From Microvirga massiliensis (lineage in GTDB: Bacteria > Pseudomonadota > Alphaproteobacteria > Rhizobiales > Beijerinckiaceae), in assembly GCF_001006805.1 (NCBI RefSeq), contig NZ_LN811353.1:531311-595310 (forward strand): a DNA stretch of 64,000 nucleotides, written 5' to 3'. Below, in pieces: positions 16,675 to 25,832 of the stretch (within the stretch, counting starts at the first letter, position 1; the number at the start of each line of letters is the position of its first letter). Below the pieces are notes generated by a model that did no database searches, was not told the origin of the DNA, and saw only the letters and a program-made list of their open reading frames with translations. The translations under genes and the position numbers were made by a program.

Positions 16675-17846
16675 CAGTAGGACCTCGGCATTCCGAGCAC
16701 GTGCTCAGCCAAATAAGACAGGATCAGGTTCGTGGAGATCGGGGCGACCTGATAGAGCCGGGTCTCGCGGAACTTGCGCTCGACGTCGTATTCCTCGGCG
16801 AAGGCGTAGCCGCCATGGGTCTGGACGCAAGCTTCGGCAGCGGCCCAGGAAGCATCGGCGGCGAGCATTTTCGCCATGTTGGCCTCGGCTCCGCAATCCT
16901 TGCCGTTCTCGAACAGATGGGCGGCCCGATGCACCATCAGTTCGGCTGCGCGCATCTGCGCATAGGCTTTCGCGATCGGGAACTGGACACCCTGGTTCTG
17001 TCCGATGGGGCGGCCGAACACGATGCGCTCCTTGGCATAGGTGCTCGCCTTCTCGATGAACCACTTGGCATCGCCGATGCATTCCGCGGCAATCAGGATT
17101 CGCTCGGCATTCATTCCCGAGAGCACGTAGCGGAAGCCCTTTCCCTCTTCACCGATGAGATTCTCCGCCGGGACTTCGACATTGTCGAAAAAGACTTCCG
17201 TCGTGGAGTGGTTCATCATCGCGCGGATGGGGCGGATGGTAAGGCCCTTCTTCTTTGCCCCCTGCATATCGAGGATGAAGACCGAGATGCCGTCGGTGCG
17301 CTTCACCACCTGGTCCTTGGGCGTGGTTCGGGCGAGGAGCAGCATCAGATCCGAATACTCGGCACGAGAGGTCCACACCTTCTGGCCATTGACGATGTAG
17401 CGGTCGCCGCGTTTCTCCGCGAATGTCTTGATCGAGGTCGTATCCGTGCCGCTCGTCGGCTCTGTTACACCGAAAGCCTGCAGGCGAAGCTCGCCGGTCG
17501 CAATTCTCGGCAAGTATTTCTGCTTCTGGTCTTCGCTGCCGTGGCGGAGGAGGGCGCCCATGATGTACATCTGCGCATGACAGGCAGCGCCATTGCAGCC
17601 CGCGCGCTGGATTTCCTCCAGGATGGCGGCGGCCGCCGAAAGCGGCAGTCCTGAACCGCCGTATTGTTCGGGAATGAGAGCGGCCAAGTAGCCGGCATTG
17701 CTCAGTGCTTTGACGAACTCGGCCGGGTAAGCGCTCTCACGATCGAGCTTGCGCCAATATTCGTTCGAGAACTCGGCGCAGAGCTTTCGCACCTCCTCAC
17801 GGATTTCCGCATAGTCTTGCGTCGCATTGCTGTCGATTGCACTCAT
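16674..17846 (-). CDS. Acyl-CoA dehydrogenase
   Basis: A 390-residue FAD-dependent dehydrogenase, first gene of its operon. The segments FGVTEPTSGTDTT (near 125-137), IVNGQKVWTSRAEYSD, ERIVFGRPIGQNQG and QTHGGYAFAEEYDVE are standard. The usual helix-J catalytic glutamate (YEG) is replaced by Gln in RLYQVAPIST, while E248 in SGMNAERILIA sits where isovaleryl-CoA and long-chain dehydrogenases place their base. It is thus probably active with the alternative base. The start at 17846 (MSAIDSNATQ) follows a GAGGAATCG ribosome site; upstream residues in the frame are unconserved. Confidence 0.88.
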   Translation of the reverse strand: MSAIDSNATQDYAEIREEVRKLCAEFSNEYWRKLDRESAYPAEFVKALSNAGYLAALIPEQYGGSGLPLSAAAAILEEIQRAGCNGAACHAQMYIMGALLRHGSEDQKQKYLPRIATGELRLQAFGVTEPTSGTDTTSIKTFAEKRGDRYIVNGQKVWTSRAEYSDLMLLLARTTPKDQVVKRTDGISVFILDMQGAKKKGLTIRPIRAMMNHSTTEVFFDNVEVPAENLIGEEGKGFRYVLSGMNAERILIAAECIGDAKWFIEKASTYAKERIVFGRPIGQNQGVQFPIAKAYAQMRAAELMVHRAAHLFENGKDCGAEANMAKMLAADASWAAAEACVQTHGGYAFAEEYDVERKFRETRLYQVAPISTNLILSYLAEHVLGMPRSY

Positions 17847-17949
17847 TGTCGATTCCTCGGACCTGTATGGAACGGGCTGAAGCGGCCGTACTATCCATTT
17901 GGTTCGGCTCGACGACCGGATCATTTCAATACAAGCAGGATTTCGAGGC

Positions 17950-18486
17950 TCACTGTCCGATCTGCTTGTAGAAGATGGTCGTGTCGCAGAAACCGCCCTG
18001 CGGCCAGAGCGCGTAGTTCGGGATGACACCGGATTTCTGCCAGCCGAGGCGCGTGTAGAGGCGCTCCGCATTGCTGCCGGTAACCGTGTCGAGCACGAGC
18101 ACGGTCTTGCCGGCTGCGCGAGCGGCCTCTTCGGCAGCCCGCATCAGGGCGGCGCCAACGCCGCGGTTCCGGACGCGGCGATGGACCAGCATCTTGGCGA
18201 TATCGGCCCGATGAGGCTGGTTCTCGGGTTGCCGGAGCACGACCTGCACGGTTCCGACGATCTGCCCGTCGGGACTATCCTGCGCAGCCAGCAGAATGCG
18301 CTCGCTCGCCGCGACGCTCTCGGCCACACCCTTCCAAAACGAATTCGCCCGTTCTTGTGACAGGGGTGCCATGAAGCCGACCGAGGCGCCTCCTTCGACG
18401 CAGTCGATCAGGACCGCAGACAGAGCACCGATCCGCTCCTTGGCTTCACGCGGGGACAGAACGCAGATCGCAACGTGCTCGCTCAT
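17950..18486 (-). CDS. GNAT family N-acetyltransferase
   Basis: A 178-residue acetyltransferase. Motif A for acetyl-CoA binding is RRVRNRGVGAALMRAAEEA (near 100-118) and the late YTRLGWQKSGVIPNYA motif is typical of GNAT proteins acting on small molecules or antibiotics. The start is set at MSEHVAICVL (18486). It lies about 100 bases ahead of the acyl-CoA dehydrogenase operon on the same strand, probably independent. Substrate unknown. Confidence 0.88.
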   Translation of the reverse strand: MSEHVAICVLSPREAKERIGALSAVLIDCVEGGASVGFMAPLSQERANSFWKGVAESVAASERILLAAQDSPDGQIVGTVQVVLRQPENQPHRADIAKMLVHRRVRNRGVGAALMRAAEEAARAAGKTVLVLDTVTGSNAERLYTRLGWQKSGVIPNYALWPQGGFCDTTIFYKQIGQ

Positions 18487-18637
18487 CGAGAGGTCCTTAA
18501 CCCTCACTACCGCGAATCCGTTATGGCAGATCCTCACGGAGCCGATAGAGGCTCCATTCCCAGGAGCAGCCCAGGCCATTGCAAAACCAGCCAATTGGCT
18601 AAATCAGGGGCAGTCCCAAGCCTCCTCGCTGCCAGCC

Positions 18638-18660
18638 ACTTATTCCGCTTCGGAATAAGT
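18638..18660. promoter_or_regulatory. Perfect 10-base inverted repeat upstream of gcl (operator candidate)
   Basis: acttattccg and cggaataagt are exact reverse complements around ctt, centred about 89 bases before the gcl start. The TTCCG-nnn-CGGAA core resembles operators of IclR-family regulators, a family that controls glyoxylate genes in enterics (AllR). No T run follows, so a terminator is unlikely. No IclR gene lies in the window. Confidence 0.6.
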
Positions 18661-18673
18661 CAAATAGCTGTAT

Positions 18674-18685
18674 CTGGTATACCAG
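18674..18685. promoter_or_regulatory. Palindrome ctggtataccag upstream of gcl (GntR-type operator candidate)
   Basis: A perfect 12-base palindrome 52 bases before the gcl start. TGGTATACCA is the core recognised by FadR-subfamily GntR regulators such as UxuR/ExuR. Its place next to the inverted repeat at 18638 suggests dual control of the operon. No GntR gene is in the window. Confidence 0.6.
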
Positions 18686-18737
18686 CCCCTCTCCGGATCC
18701 AGTAGCGTCACCTCATCTGCCTTGGGAGGAGATGATC

Positions 18738-20513
18738 ATGGCACGGATGAGAGCGACGGAAGCCGCGGTTCGGGTGCTGGAGCGGGAAGGGATCTCGTGC
18801 GCATTCGGCGTGCCCGGCGCCGCAATCAATCCGTTCTATGCGGCCATGCGGTCGCGGAATAGCATCCGCCACATTCTGGCGCGCCACGTCGAAGGCGCCG
18901 CCCACATGGCCGAGGGTTATACGCGGGCGTCCGCCGGCAATATCGGCGTCTGCATCGGCACGTCGGGCCCGGCCGGCACTGACATGATCACCGGCCTCTA
19001 TTCGGCCTGGGCGGATTCGATCCCGATCCTTTGCGTGACCGGGCAGGCTCCCCGGGCGCGCCTCTACAAGGAGGACTTCCAGGCCGTCGATATCGAATCC
19101 ATCGCGAAGCCCGTCACGAAATGGGCCGTCACGGTGCGCGAGCCCGCGCTCGTGCCGCGGGTGTTCCAGCAGGCCTTTCACGTCATGCGCTCGGGGCGGC
19201 CGGGGCCCGTTCTGATCGACCTGCCGCTCGACGTGCAGATGGGCGAGATCGAGTTCGACATCGACACCTATGAGCCGCTGCCGATCTATCAGCCGCGCGC
19301 GACCCGCGCCCAGGTCGAGAAGGCTCTCTCGATGCTCGCAGTGGCGGAGCGTCCACTGATCGTCGCAGGCGGCGGGATCATCAACGCCGACGCCTCCGAT
19401 CTCCTCGTCGAGTTCGCCGAAGTGACGGGCGTGCCGGTCATCCCGACGCTCATGGGCTGGGGTACCATCCCGGACGATCATCCGCTCATGGCCGGCATGG
19501 TCGGCCTCCAGACGAGCCACCGTTACGGCAATGCAACGATGCTCGCGTCCGATTTCGTGCTCGGCATCGGCAATCGCTGGGCGAACCGCCACACGGGGTC
19601 GGTCGAAACCTACACCAAAGACCGCAAATTCGTGCATGTCGACATCGAGCCGACTCAGATCGGACGCGTCTTCGCTCCGGATTACGGCATCGTCTCCGAC
19701 GCGGGCGCAGCACTCGAGCTGTTCGTGGAAGTCGCGACCGAGTGGCGCGCCTCCGGGAAGTTGCCGGATCGCTCTGGCTGGGCCGGCGAATGCCGCGCGC
19801 GCAAGAAGAGCATGCTGCGGCGGACCGACTTCGACAACGCTCCGATCAAGCCGCAGCGCGTCTACCAGGAGATGAATCGCGCCTTCGGCCGCGAGACCTG
19901 CTACGTCTCGACGATCGGCCTGTCGCAGATCGCTGCTGCGCAGTTCCTGCATGTCTACAAGCCCCGGAACTGGATCAATTGCGGTCAGGCCGGTCCGCTC
20001 GGCTGGACGATTCCTGCAGCGCTCGGCGTGCGCGCCGCCGATCCCGATCGCGATATCGTTGCGATCTCCGGCGACTACGACTTCCAGTTCCTGATCGAGG
20101 AGCTGGCCGTCGGGGCGCAGTTCAATCTGCCCTATCTCCAGGTCGTGGTGAACAACTCCTATCTCGGCCTCATCCGCCAAGCCCAGCGCAACTTCGACAT
20201 GGATTACTGCGTGCAGTTGTCCTTTGAGAACGTGAATGCGCCGGATCTCGACGGCTACGGTGTCGATCACGTGGCGGTGGCGCTCGGCCTCGGATGCAAG
20301 GCGATCCGCGTCACGAAGCCCGAGGACATCCAGCCTGCATTCGTTGAGGCGAAGGCTCTGATGAAGGAGTTCCGCGTGCCCGTGCTCGTCGAAATCATCC
20401 TCGAGCGCGTGACCAACATCGCGATGGGAACCGAGATCGACAACGTGGTCGAATTCGAGGAGCTCGCCGGCGAACCAGTCGATGCGCCGGCCACACTCAC
20501 CCCCGCTGAATAA
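18738..20513 (+). CDS. gcl: Glyoxylate carboligase (tartronate-semialdehyde synthase)
   Basis: A 591-residue thiamine-diphosphate enzyme joining two glyoxylates into tartronate semialdehyde and CO2. It is close to E. coli Gcl along its length, e.g. [23 protein letters not shown] and [15 protein letters not shown] [14 protein letters not shown]. The glutamate conserved in most ThDP enzymes is replaced by V51 ([13 protein letters not shown]), which is diagnostic for Gcl. The ThDP motif is [11 protein letters not shown] near 443 to VVNNSY. Start at [10 protein letters not shown] after GGGAGGAGAT; a methionine two codons upstream is less well placed. First gene of gcl-hyi-glxR. Confidence 0.97.
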   Translation: MARMRATEAAVRVLEREGISCAFGVPGAAINPFYAAMRSRNSIRHILARHVEGAAHMAEGYTRASAGNIGVCIGTSGPAGTDMITGLYSAWADSIPILCVTGQAPRARLYKEDFQAVDIESIAKPVTKWAVTVREPALVPRVFQQAFHVMRSGRPGPVLIDLPLDVQMGEIEFDIDTYEPLPIYQPRATRAQVEKALSMLAVAERPLIVAGGGIINADASDLLVEFAEVTGVPVIPTLMGWGTIPDDHPLMAGMVGLQTSHRYGNATMLASDFVLGIGNRWANRHTGSVETYTKDRKFVHVDIEPTQIGRVFAPDYGIVSDAGAALELFVEVATEWRASGKLPDRSGWAGECRARKKSMLRRTDFDNAPIKPQRVYQEMNRAFGRETCYVSTIGLSQIAAAQFLHVYKPRNWINCGQAGPLGWTIPAALGVRAADPDRDIVAISGDYDFQFLIEELAVGAQFNLPYLQVVVNNSYLGLIRQAQRNFDMDYCVQLSFENVNAPDLDGYGVDHVAVALGLGCKAIRVTKPEDIQPAFVEAKALMKEFRVPVLVEIILERVTNIAMGTEIDNVVEFEELAGEPVDAPATLTPAE

Positions 20514-20527
20514 GTGATAAGAAACGG

Positions 20528-21352
20528 ATGTTCGACATGCTCAAATTCGCGGCCAACCTCACCATGCTCTATGGTGAGCATGATTTCCTCGGACGCTTTG
20601 CAGCCGCGAAGCGCGATGGGTTCGATGCCGTAGAGTATCTCTTCCCCTATGCCTTCGAGAAGGAGCGGCTCGTCGAGCGCCTGCAGAAGCACGATCTCGT
20701 GCAGGTTCTGCACAACCTGCCCGCGGGCGACTGGGACAAGGGCGAGCGTGGAATCGCCTGCCTTCCCGACCGGGTCGGCGAGTTCCAGGATGGCGTCGGC
20801 CGCGCGATTGACTATGCGACGGCGCTTGGCTGCCCGCAGGTGAACTGCCTGATTGGGATTCCAGCGGAGGGTGCGGATCCGGACGAGACGCGGCACGTCG
20901 TGGTCGAGAACCTCACCTTCGCGGCGCGCGAGCTGAAGCGCGCCGGGATCCGCCTGCTCATCGAGCCGATCAACAGGTTCGACATCCCGGGCTTCTGGCT
21001 CAACCGGGTCGACCAGGCGGTCGAACTCATGGACGAGATCGGTTCGGACAATCTCTTCCTGCAATACGACCTCTATCACCAGCAGCGGACGGAAGGGGAA
21101 CTCGCAGCCACCTTCCGTCGCCTGAGCAATCGCATCGCGCACATCCAGGTCGCGGATAACCCGGGCCGTCATGAGCCGGGAACCGGTGAGATCAACTACC
21201 TCTATTTGTTCGACCTTCTCGACGGCGTAGGCTACGAAGGCTGGATCGGGTGCGAATACAAGCCGAGGGGAACGACCTCGGGCGGCCTCGGATGGGCACG
21301 AGGCTATCTGCGCCCTGTACAGAGAACGATCCGTGAAGAGGTGTTGGCATGA
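20528..21352 (+). CDS. hyi: Hydroxypyruvate isomerase
   Basis: A 274-residue TIM-barrel protein of the xylose-isomerase-like family, interconverting hydroxypyruvate and tartronate semialdehyde. Conserved metal-site segments are LLIEPINRFDIPG (near 140), LQYDLYHQQRTEGE (near 178), IQVADNPGRHEPGTGEINY (near 206) and GCEYKPRG. It begins 14 bases after gcl and overlaps glxR by ATGA. The start may be the first methionine or the one three residues later. Confidence 0.95.
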   Translation: MFDMLKFAANLTMLYGEHDFLGRFAAAKRDGFDAVEYLFPYAFEKERLVERLQKHDLVQVLHNLPAGDWDKGERGIACLPDRVGEFQDGVGRAIDYATALGCPQVNCLIGIPAEGADPDETRHVVVENLTFAARELKRAGIRLLIEPINRFDIPGFWLNRVDQAVELMDEIGSDNLFLQYDLYHQQRTEGELAATFRRLSNRIAHIQVADNPGRHEPGTGEINYLYLFDLLDGVGYEGWIGCEYKPRGTTSGGLGWARGYLRPVQRTIREEVLA

Positions 21353-22254
21353 AGGTCGGATTCATCGGGCTCGGGATCATGGGGTGCCCCATGGCGGGGC
21401 ATCTCAAGAACGGCGGGCACGAATTGTTCGTGCCCGCGAATCGCAAACGGTCGGCGGAGTTGATCACCGCCGGTGCCGTGGGCTGCGCATCGAGCAAGGA
21501 GATCGCGGAGAAGGCGGACGTCATCATCCTGATGGTGCCGGACACGCCGCAGGTCGAGGAAGTGCTCTTCGGTTCCGGAGGCGTGGCCGAGGGTCTTTCC
21601 CCCGGCAAGATCGTCGTCGACATGAGCTCGATCTCGCCGATTGCCACGAAGGATTTCGCGAAGCGCATCAACGAGCGCGGGTGCGACTATCTCGACGCGC
21701 CGGTCTCCGGCGGTGAAGTCGGCGCCAAGGCCGCGAGCCTCACCATCATGGTCGGCGGTCCGCAGCGCGCCTTCGACAAGGTTAAGCCGCTCTTCGACCT
21801 GATGGGCAAGAACGTCACGCTCGTGGGTAGTAACGGTGATGGGCAGACCACGAAGGTCGCGAACCAGATCATCGTTGCCCTGACGATCGAGGCGGTCGGC
21901 GAAGCGCTGTTGTTCGCCTCGAAGGCCGGCGCCGATCCCAGCAAGGTCCGGCAGGCGCTGATGGGCGGTTTCGCGTCATCGCGAATTCTCGAAGTTCATG
22001 GCGAGCGCATGATCGCCCGCAAGTTCGATCCGGGCTTCCGTATCGAGCTGCATCAGAAGGACCTCAATCTCGCGCTCCAGGGCGCGAGGGCGCTCGGAGT
22101 CAGCCTCCCGAACACGGCGACGTGCCAGGAGCTGTTCAACGCCTGTGCGGCGAACGGCGGCGCCGGGTGGGATCACTCCGGTATGGTCCGCGCGCTCGAG
22201 TTGCTGGCGAACCACGAGATCAGTGCCGAGGATGTTGCGTCAAAAGCAGCCTGA
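21349..22254 (+). CDS. glxR: 2-hydroxy-3-oxopropionate (tartronate semialdehyde) reductase
   Basis: A 301-residue NAD(P)H reductase turning tartronate semialdehyde into D-glycerate, the last step of the glyoxylate-to-glycerate route. The Rossmann motif GLGIMGCPMAGHL is at residues 7-19, LDAPVSGGEVGAKA near 117, and the catalytic lysine K169 in TTKVANQIIVAL. It overlaps hyi by 4 bases, giving the classical gcl-hyi-glxR order. A strong terminator ends the operon 22 bases after the stop. No glycerate kinase gene follows. Confidence 0.95.
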   Translation: MKVGFIGLGIMGCPMAGHLKNGGHELFVPANRKRSAELITAGAVGCASSKEIAEKADVIILMVPDTPQVEEVLFGSGGVAEGLSPGKIVVDMSSISPIATKDFAKRINERGCDYLDAPVSGGEVGAKAASLTIMVGGPQRAFDKVKPLFDLMGKNVTLVGSNGDGQTTKVANQIIVALTIEAVGEALLFASKAGADPSKVRQALMGGFASSRILEVHGERMIARKFDPGFRIELHQKDLNLALQGARALGVSLPNTATCQELFNACAANGGAGWDHSGMVRALELLANHEISAEDVASKAA

Positions 22255-22276
22255 CACCTGATCGACGTCGGGCGCG

Positions 22277-22312
22277 AAAGCCTGCGGCTCCCTCCCGGCC
22301 GCAGGCTTTTTT
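22277..22312 (+). terminator. Rho-independent terminator of the gcl operon
   Basis: A perfect 12-base stem aaagcctgcggc/gccgcaggcttt with a nine-base loop continues into a run of T residues, 22 bases after the glxR stop. Confidence 0.92.
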
Positions 22313-22445
22313 CATGAGGCATCCTGTCGCCCGAACATGAACGGATTGTAATGTTCCGCCCACTGCATGTTCATCGCTGCTCCGCTAGACAGGTGCGGTA
22401 GCCTGCCGCTCGGCGGGAACGGTTCGGATCGCGCAGGAGGGCATC

Positions 22446-22733
22446 ATGTGGACAGCGCTCGGCGACCTCGGGAAGGTCATGGGCTCGCAGCAGTTCTGGG
22501 GCTCCACGATCCGGCTCGCCATCCTGGTCGCGTTCGGTCTCGCAGTCCTGCTGATCGCCTTCACGACCTTCGTGGTGATTCTTCCGCTCGCCCTGGCGGG
22601 CGGCCTCGCCCTCCATCTCTATCTGCGCCGCAAGCTGCGTCAGGCGCGGCAGCAATATGCCCGACAGCACTATGCTCGGCAGGCCGATAATCTCGTCATC
22701 GAGGGCGAATACACCGTCGTGGACCGTCGTTAG
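22446..22733 (+). CDS. Small membrane protein of unknown function
   Basis: A 95-residue protein with a strong CAGGAGGGC ribosome site. Residues about 21-60 are hydrophobic and form one long or two short membrane helices (LAILVAFGLAVLLIAFTTFV, then VILPLALAGGLALHLYL). A basic, Gln/Tyr-rich stretch follows (RRKLRQARQQYARQHYARQ) and then an acidic tail IEGEYTVVDRR. I do not recognise the family. It stands alone between the gcl terminator and the sigma-factor operon. Confidence 0.75.
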   Translation: MWTALGDLGKVMGSQQFWGSTIRLAILVAFGLAVLLIAFTTFVVILPLALAGGLALHLYLRRKLRQARQQYARQHYARQADNLVIEGEYTVVDRR

Positions 22734-23090
22734 GCCGTCGGTTCGAGATCCGGCGAGGCCAAGCCCAGCCTGAAATATGCTCCGAATATCGTCGCCGCCC
22801 TTGCGGCGGGGGCATGCGTTTTCTATCTGAGCCTCATCATGGGGTCCGGGCCCCTCTGGCGAGCCGCCGCTCGCGATGTCGGACTTCTTCTCTTGCCCTT
22901 GCGCCCAAGAGCGCGATCGCAACTGGAGATCCGGCCATTGGCTTCCAGCACATATCGAGTTCTCAACCTCTTCATTGGGGAGAGCGGCGCATGGCCGCTC
23001 GTTTCCGAGGATCGGCGGCTGATGCGAAGCGCCTGCAAAAAATTCCGGCGAGGTCCGGATTAGGACGGCGTTCCGCTTCGTATACCGATC
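22734..23090. other. Non-coding interval before the sigma-factor operon
   Basis: About 360 bases in which I see no gene with a convincing start and codon pattern. It should hold the promoter of the ECF sigma operon, but I cannot identify a clear -35/-10 pair or repeat. Confidence 0.4.
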
Positions 23091-23639
23091 ATGGATGATG
23101 GAAAGCGCATGGACGTCGTCGGCTTCCTCGGGCCGCTGCGCCGCTACGCGAGAGCGCTGACGCGCGACGAGAGCCAGGCCGAGGATCTCGTGCAGGATAC
23201 CCTCGTGCGCGCCTACGAGCGGCGAGGCTCCTTTCGCCTGGGCGGCAACCTGCGCGTCTGGCTTCTCTCCATTCTGCACAACACCTTCATCGATGAGCGT
23301 CGCCGCCGGAATGCGGAAAGCCTCCGCATCGAGCAGCTTGCCGAGATCGCTACGGCGGAGCTCCCCGCAGACCAGGAAAGCCGTGTCCGGTTCCAGCAGA
23401 TCCGGCAGGCCTTCCTGTACCTGCCCGACGAGCAGCGCTCGGCCCTGCATCTCGTTGCCGTGGAAGGCTTGTCCTATCAGGAGGCCGCGGCCGCGCTCGG
23501 GATCCCGACCGGAACCCTGATGTCGCGCCTCGGGCGGGCGCGCGCCGCCTTGCGCGCCTTCGAGGCCGGGCAGGGGCCGCTCCAGATCGCGACAGGCCAA
23601 CGCCCCAACCTGCGTGTCGTCGGAGGCTCGCATGAATGA
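23091..23639 (+). CDS. ECF-type RNA polymerase sigma factor
   Basis: A 182-residue group IV sigma factor. Region 2 is LRRYARALTRDESQAEDLVQ followed by DTLVRAYER and a conserved RVWLLSILHNTFID; region 4 includes LPDEQRSALHLVAVEGLSYQ and EAAAALGIPTGTLMSRLGRA. The start may be 23091 or, with a better GGAAAG ribosome site, 23109 (MDVVGFL). It overlaps the anti-sigma gene by 8 bases, the usual sigma/anti-sigma arrangement. It lacks the response-regulator and paired features of the general stress EcfG system in this window. Confidence 0.92.
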   Translation: MDDGKRMDVVGFLGPLRRYARALTRDESQAEDLVQDTLVRAYERRGSFRLGGNLRVWLLSILHNTFIDERRRRNAESLRIEQLAEIATAELPADQESRVRFQQIRQAFLYLPDEQRSALHLVAVEGLSYQEAAAALGIPTGTLMSRLGRARAALRAFEAGQGPLQIATGQRPNLRVVGGSHE

Positions 23640-24393
23640 CCCGATCACCGAAGCCGACCTCCTGGGCTATGTGGACGATCAGATCGATGTGGCCCGTCGG
23701 ATCGAGGTCGAGGATTATCTCGCCCGGCATCCCACGGCGGCTGCACGGGTGATGGCCGACCTGCGGACCCGCCACGCGCTTCGCCTGTCCTTCGCGGTTC
23801 CCTTGCCACGCCCTGCGGACGAGACGCTCGCGGCGGCCAACCGCCTCGAGCGCGCCCTCGCCTGGCGCGAGATCGGGCAGCGCTTGCGTCGCCTGGCCGC
23901 CATGGTCGCCCTGGTGGGCTTCGGCTGGTTCGCCCATGCGCAGGGCGAGCTCGGAATCACCGGCAGCGAGGCCTCGCCCAAACCTCCGGCTTTCGTCGAG
24001 GAGGCCCTGCACGCGCATCGGACGGCGCTGCTGCGCGCCCGGATGGCTTCTCAGCCCCGGACGACCCGCTACGATCCCGCCGAGATCCTCGTCGAGACCG
24101 GCGTTCGGCTGCCGCCGCTGCCGGGTGACTGGCAAGTTCTCGATGCGCAGGTCTTCCCATCCCGGGACGGCCACAGCGTCGAGATGAGCCTCGAGGCCGA
24201 TGATCTCGGCCGGATCTCGCTGTTCGCCGCCCAGGTTCCCGCTTTCGACGTCGTCGCGCCCACGGTGGCGCGATTCGACGGCGCCAGGTCCGTTTACTGG
24301 CAGACGGGCTCGCTCGCCTACGCGCTGACCGGAGCGGGCTCCGAGAGAGCCCTCGAGAAGGCGGCGCTCCGGCTCTCGAGCAAAGTTCAGTAA
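23632..24393 (+). CDS. Anti-sigma factor, membrane-anchored
   Basis: A 253-residue protein. The N terminus MNDPITEADLLGYVDDQ with VEDYLARHPTAAARV is the conserved anti-sigma domain seen next to ECF genes in proteobacteria; the zinc-binding HxxxCxxC motif is absent. One weak hydrophobic segment near residues 85-100 (LAAMVALVGFGWFAHA) should anchor it, leaving a C-terminal periplasmic domain of about 150 residues as sensor. Overlap of 8 bases with the sigma gene supports co-translation. The inducing signal is unknown. Confidence 0.88.
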   Translation: MNDPITEADLLGYVDDQIDVARRIEVEDYLARHPTAAARVMADLRTRHALRLSFAVPLPRPADETLAAANRLERALAWREIGQRLRRLAAMVALVGFGWFAHAQGELGITGSEASPKPPAFVEEALHAHRTALLRARMASQPRTTRYDPAEILVETGVRLPPLPGDWQVLDAQVFPSRDGHSVEMSLEADDLGRISLFAAQVPAFDVVAPTVARFDGARSVYWQTGSLAYALTGAGSERALEKAALRLSSKVQ

Positions 24394-24412
24394 CCCACCA
24401 CCAGAGGAAGAT

Positions 24413-25132
24413 GTGATGAATACACCCTATGCTTGGCAGACCGGCGCCACGCGTGCCGGAACCGCCCTCTTCGACGAGGGCCTGCGGCAGCACATGCTGC
24501 GAGTCTACAATTTCATGGGCCTCGGCCTCGTGATCACGGGCCTGGTCGCGTTCGTCGTCGCTGCAACGCCCGCGCTCCACGTGCCGATCTTTCAGACCCC
24601 GCTGAAGTGGGTCGTGATGCTGGCGCCGCTCGCTTTCATATTCTTCTTCTCGTTCCGCATCCACGCGATCTCGGCCGCGACGGCGCAAACCCTGTTCTGG
24701 ACATTCTGCGCGGTGATGGGCCTGTCGCTCGCCTCCGTGTTCCTCGTCTTCACGGGAATGAGCATCGCGCGCACTTTCTTCATCACGGCCGCGATGTTCG
24801 GCGCGACGAGCCTGTGGGGCTACACCACGAAGCGCGATCTCTCGAAGTTCGGCTCTTTCCTGTTCATGGGCCTGATCGGCGTCGTGATCGCGTCGCTCGT
24901 CAATCTCTTCATCGGCTCGACGGCGCTCCAGTTCGCGATCTCGATCATCGGCGTGCTCGTGTTCACGGGGCTGACTGCCTATGACACGCAGAGCATCAAG
25001 GAGCAGTATGCCGAGAGCTTCGGCCACGAGACCAACACCAAGCTCGCGGTGTTCGGTGCGCTCTCGCTCTACCTGAACTTCGTCAATCTCTTCCAGCTCC
25101 TGCTCAGCCTCACGGGCCAGCGGGAAGAGTAA
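24413..25132 (+). CDS. Bax inhibitor-1/YccA family membrane protein
   Basis: A 239-residue protein with seven predicted membrane helices and the family C-terminal signature FTGLTAYDTQSIKEQY, containing the di-aspartyl-type sensor region of BI-1 proteins such as B. subtilis YetJ, a pH-sensitive calcium leak channel. The N terminus is cytoplasmic. It starts 19 bases after the anti-sigma stop and may be co-transcribed with it, though such genes are generally independent. Confidence 0.93.
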   Translation: MMNTPYAWQTGATRAGTALFDEGLRQHMLRVYNFMGLGLVITGLVAFVVAATPALHVPIFQTPLKWVVMLAPLAFIFFFSFRIHAISAATAQTLFWTFCAVMGLSLASVFLVFTGMSIARTFFITAAMFGATSLWGYTTKRDLSKFGSFLFMGLIGVVIASLVNLFIGSTALQFAISIIGVLVFTGLTAYDTQSIKEQYAESFGHETNTKLAVFGALSLYLNFVNLFQLLLSLTGQREE

Positions 25133-25150
25133 TCCCACCGACGCCGATCA

Positions 25151-25183
25151 GCTTCTCCCCGGTCCGTAGCTCGCGGGAGAAGC
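25151..25183 (+). terminator. Possible hairpin after the BI-1 gene
   Basis: gcttctccc pairs exactly with gggagaagc across a 15-base loop, 18 bases after the stop. There is no T run, so it is at best a weak or rho-assisted terminator. Confidence 0.35.
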
Positions 25184-25268
25184 CGCTTCATCAATCTGTT
25201 CCCACTCCTGCCATCTCGTGAGAGCGGGAAGTGGATCCCTTTTCGACAAGCAACGAGGACAAGACTCC

Positions 25269-25832
25269 ATGGACCATCAGGATCGTCAGGCCATCGATGG
25301 GCTTTTCACCAAGCTCGGTCAGGTCGAGCGCCAGAGCGGCGCTCGCGATGCGGAGGCGGAAGCTTTCATCCAGTCCCGCATCACCACTCAGCCCGCTGCG
25401 CCCTACTTCATGGCGCAGACGATCGTCGTGCAGGAGCAGGCTCTCAATGCCGCCCAGGCGCGCATCGCCCAGCTCGAGCAGCAAGTCGCGAGCCGCCCCG
25501 CGGGTGGCGGGGGCTTCCTGTCGGGCCTCTTCGGCGGCGGCCAGGCGCGGCCACAGCCGATGTCGCATCAGTATCAAACGCCCGGCATGCCTCCCCACAT
25601 GGCTCCCGGAATGGGTAGCATGGCTCCAGGGCGGGGCGGCGGCGGCTTTCTCGCCGGAGCGGCCCAGACGGCCATGGGTGTCGCGGGCGGCGTGCTCCTC
25701 GGCAACATGATCGCCAACGCGTTCGGGGGGGACGAGGCCAATGCCGCGGAGGCGGGCCAGCCTGAACCGCAACAGGCTGCGGCAGAGGACTTCGGCGATT
25801 CCGGAGAGGATTTCGGGTTCGACGATATCTAA
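25269..25832 (+). CDS. DUF2076 domain-containing protein
   Basis: A 187-residue protein. The N terminus (MDHQDRQAIDGLF, then SGARDAEAEAFI and QPAAPYFMAQTIVVQEQAL) is the DUF2076 signature; residues 70-88 look coiled-coil (AARIAQLEQQV type). The middle is Gly/Pro/Met-rich and low complexity, and a Gly/Ala segment near 140-160 could associate with membrane. The acidic tail ends DSGEDFGFDDI. The start is at 25269 after GAGGACA. Members are periplasmic or envelope proteins of unknown role. Confidence 0.88.
   Translation: MDHQDRQAIDGLFTKLGQVERQSGARDAEAEAFIQSRITTQPAAPYFMAQTIVVQEQALNAAQARIAQLEQQVASRPAGGGGFLSGLFGGGQARPQPMSHQYQTPGMPPHMAPGMGSMAPGRGGGGFLAGAAQTAMGVAGGVLLGNMIANAFGGDEANAAEAGQPEPQQAAAEDFGDSGEDFGFDDI

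Noticed and set aside
18708..20270. Long open frame antisense to gcl
   Set aside because: gcl is unmistakable on the plus strand; the antisense frame has no recognisable motif or ribosome site.
22734..23090. Short open frames in the interval before the sigma operon
   Set aside because: Starts lack ribosome sites and the translations look like random GC-rich sequence.
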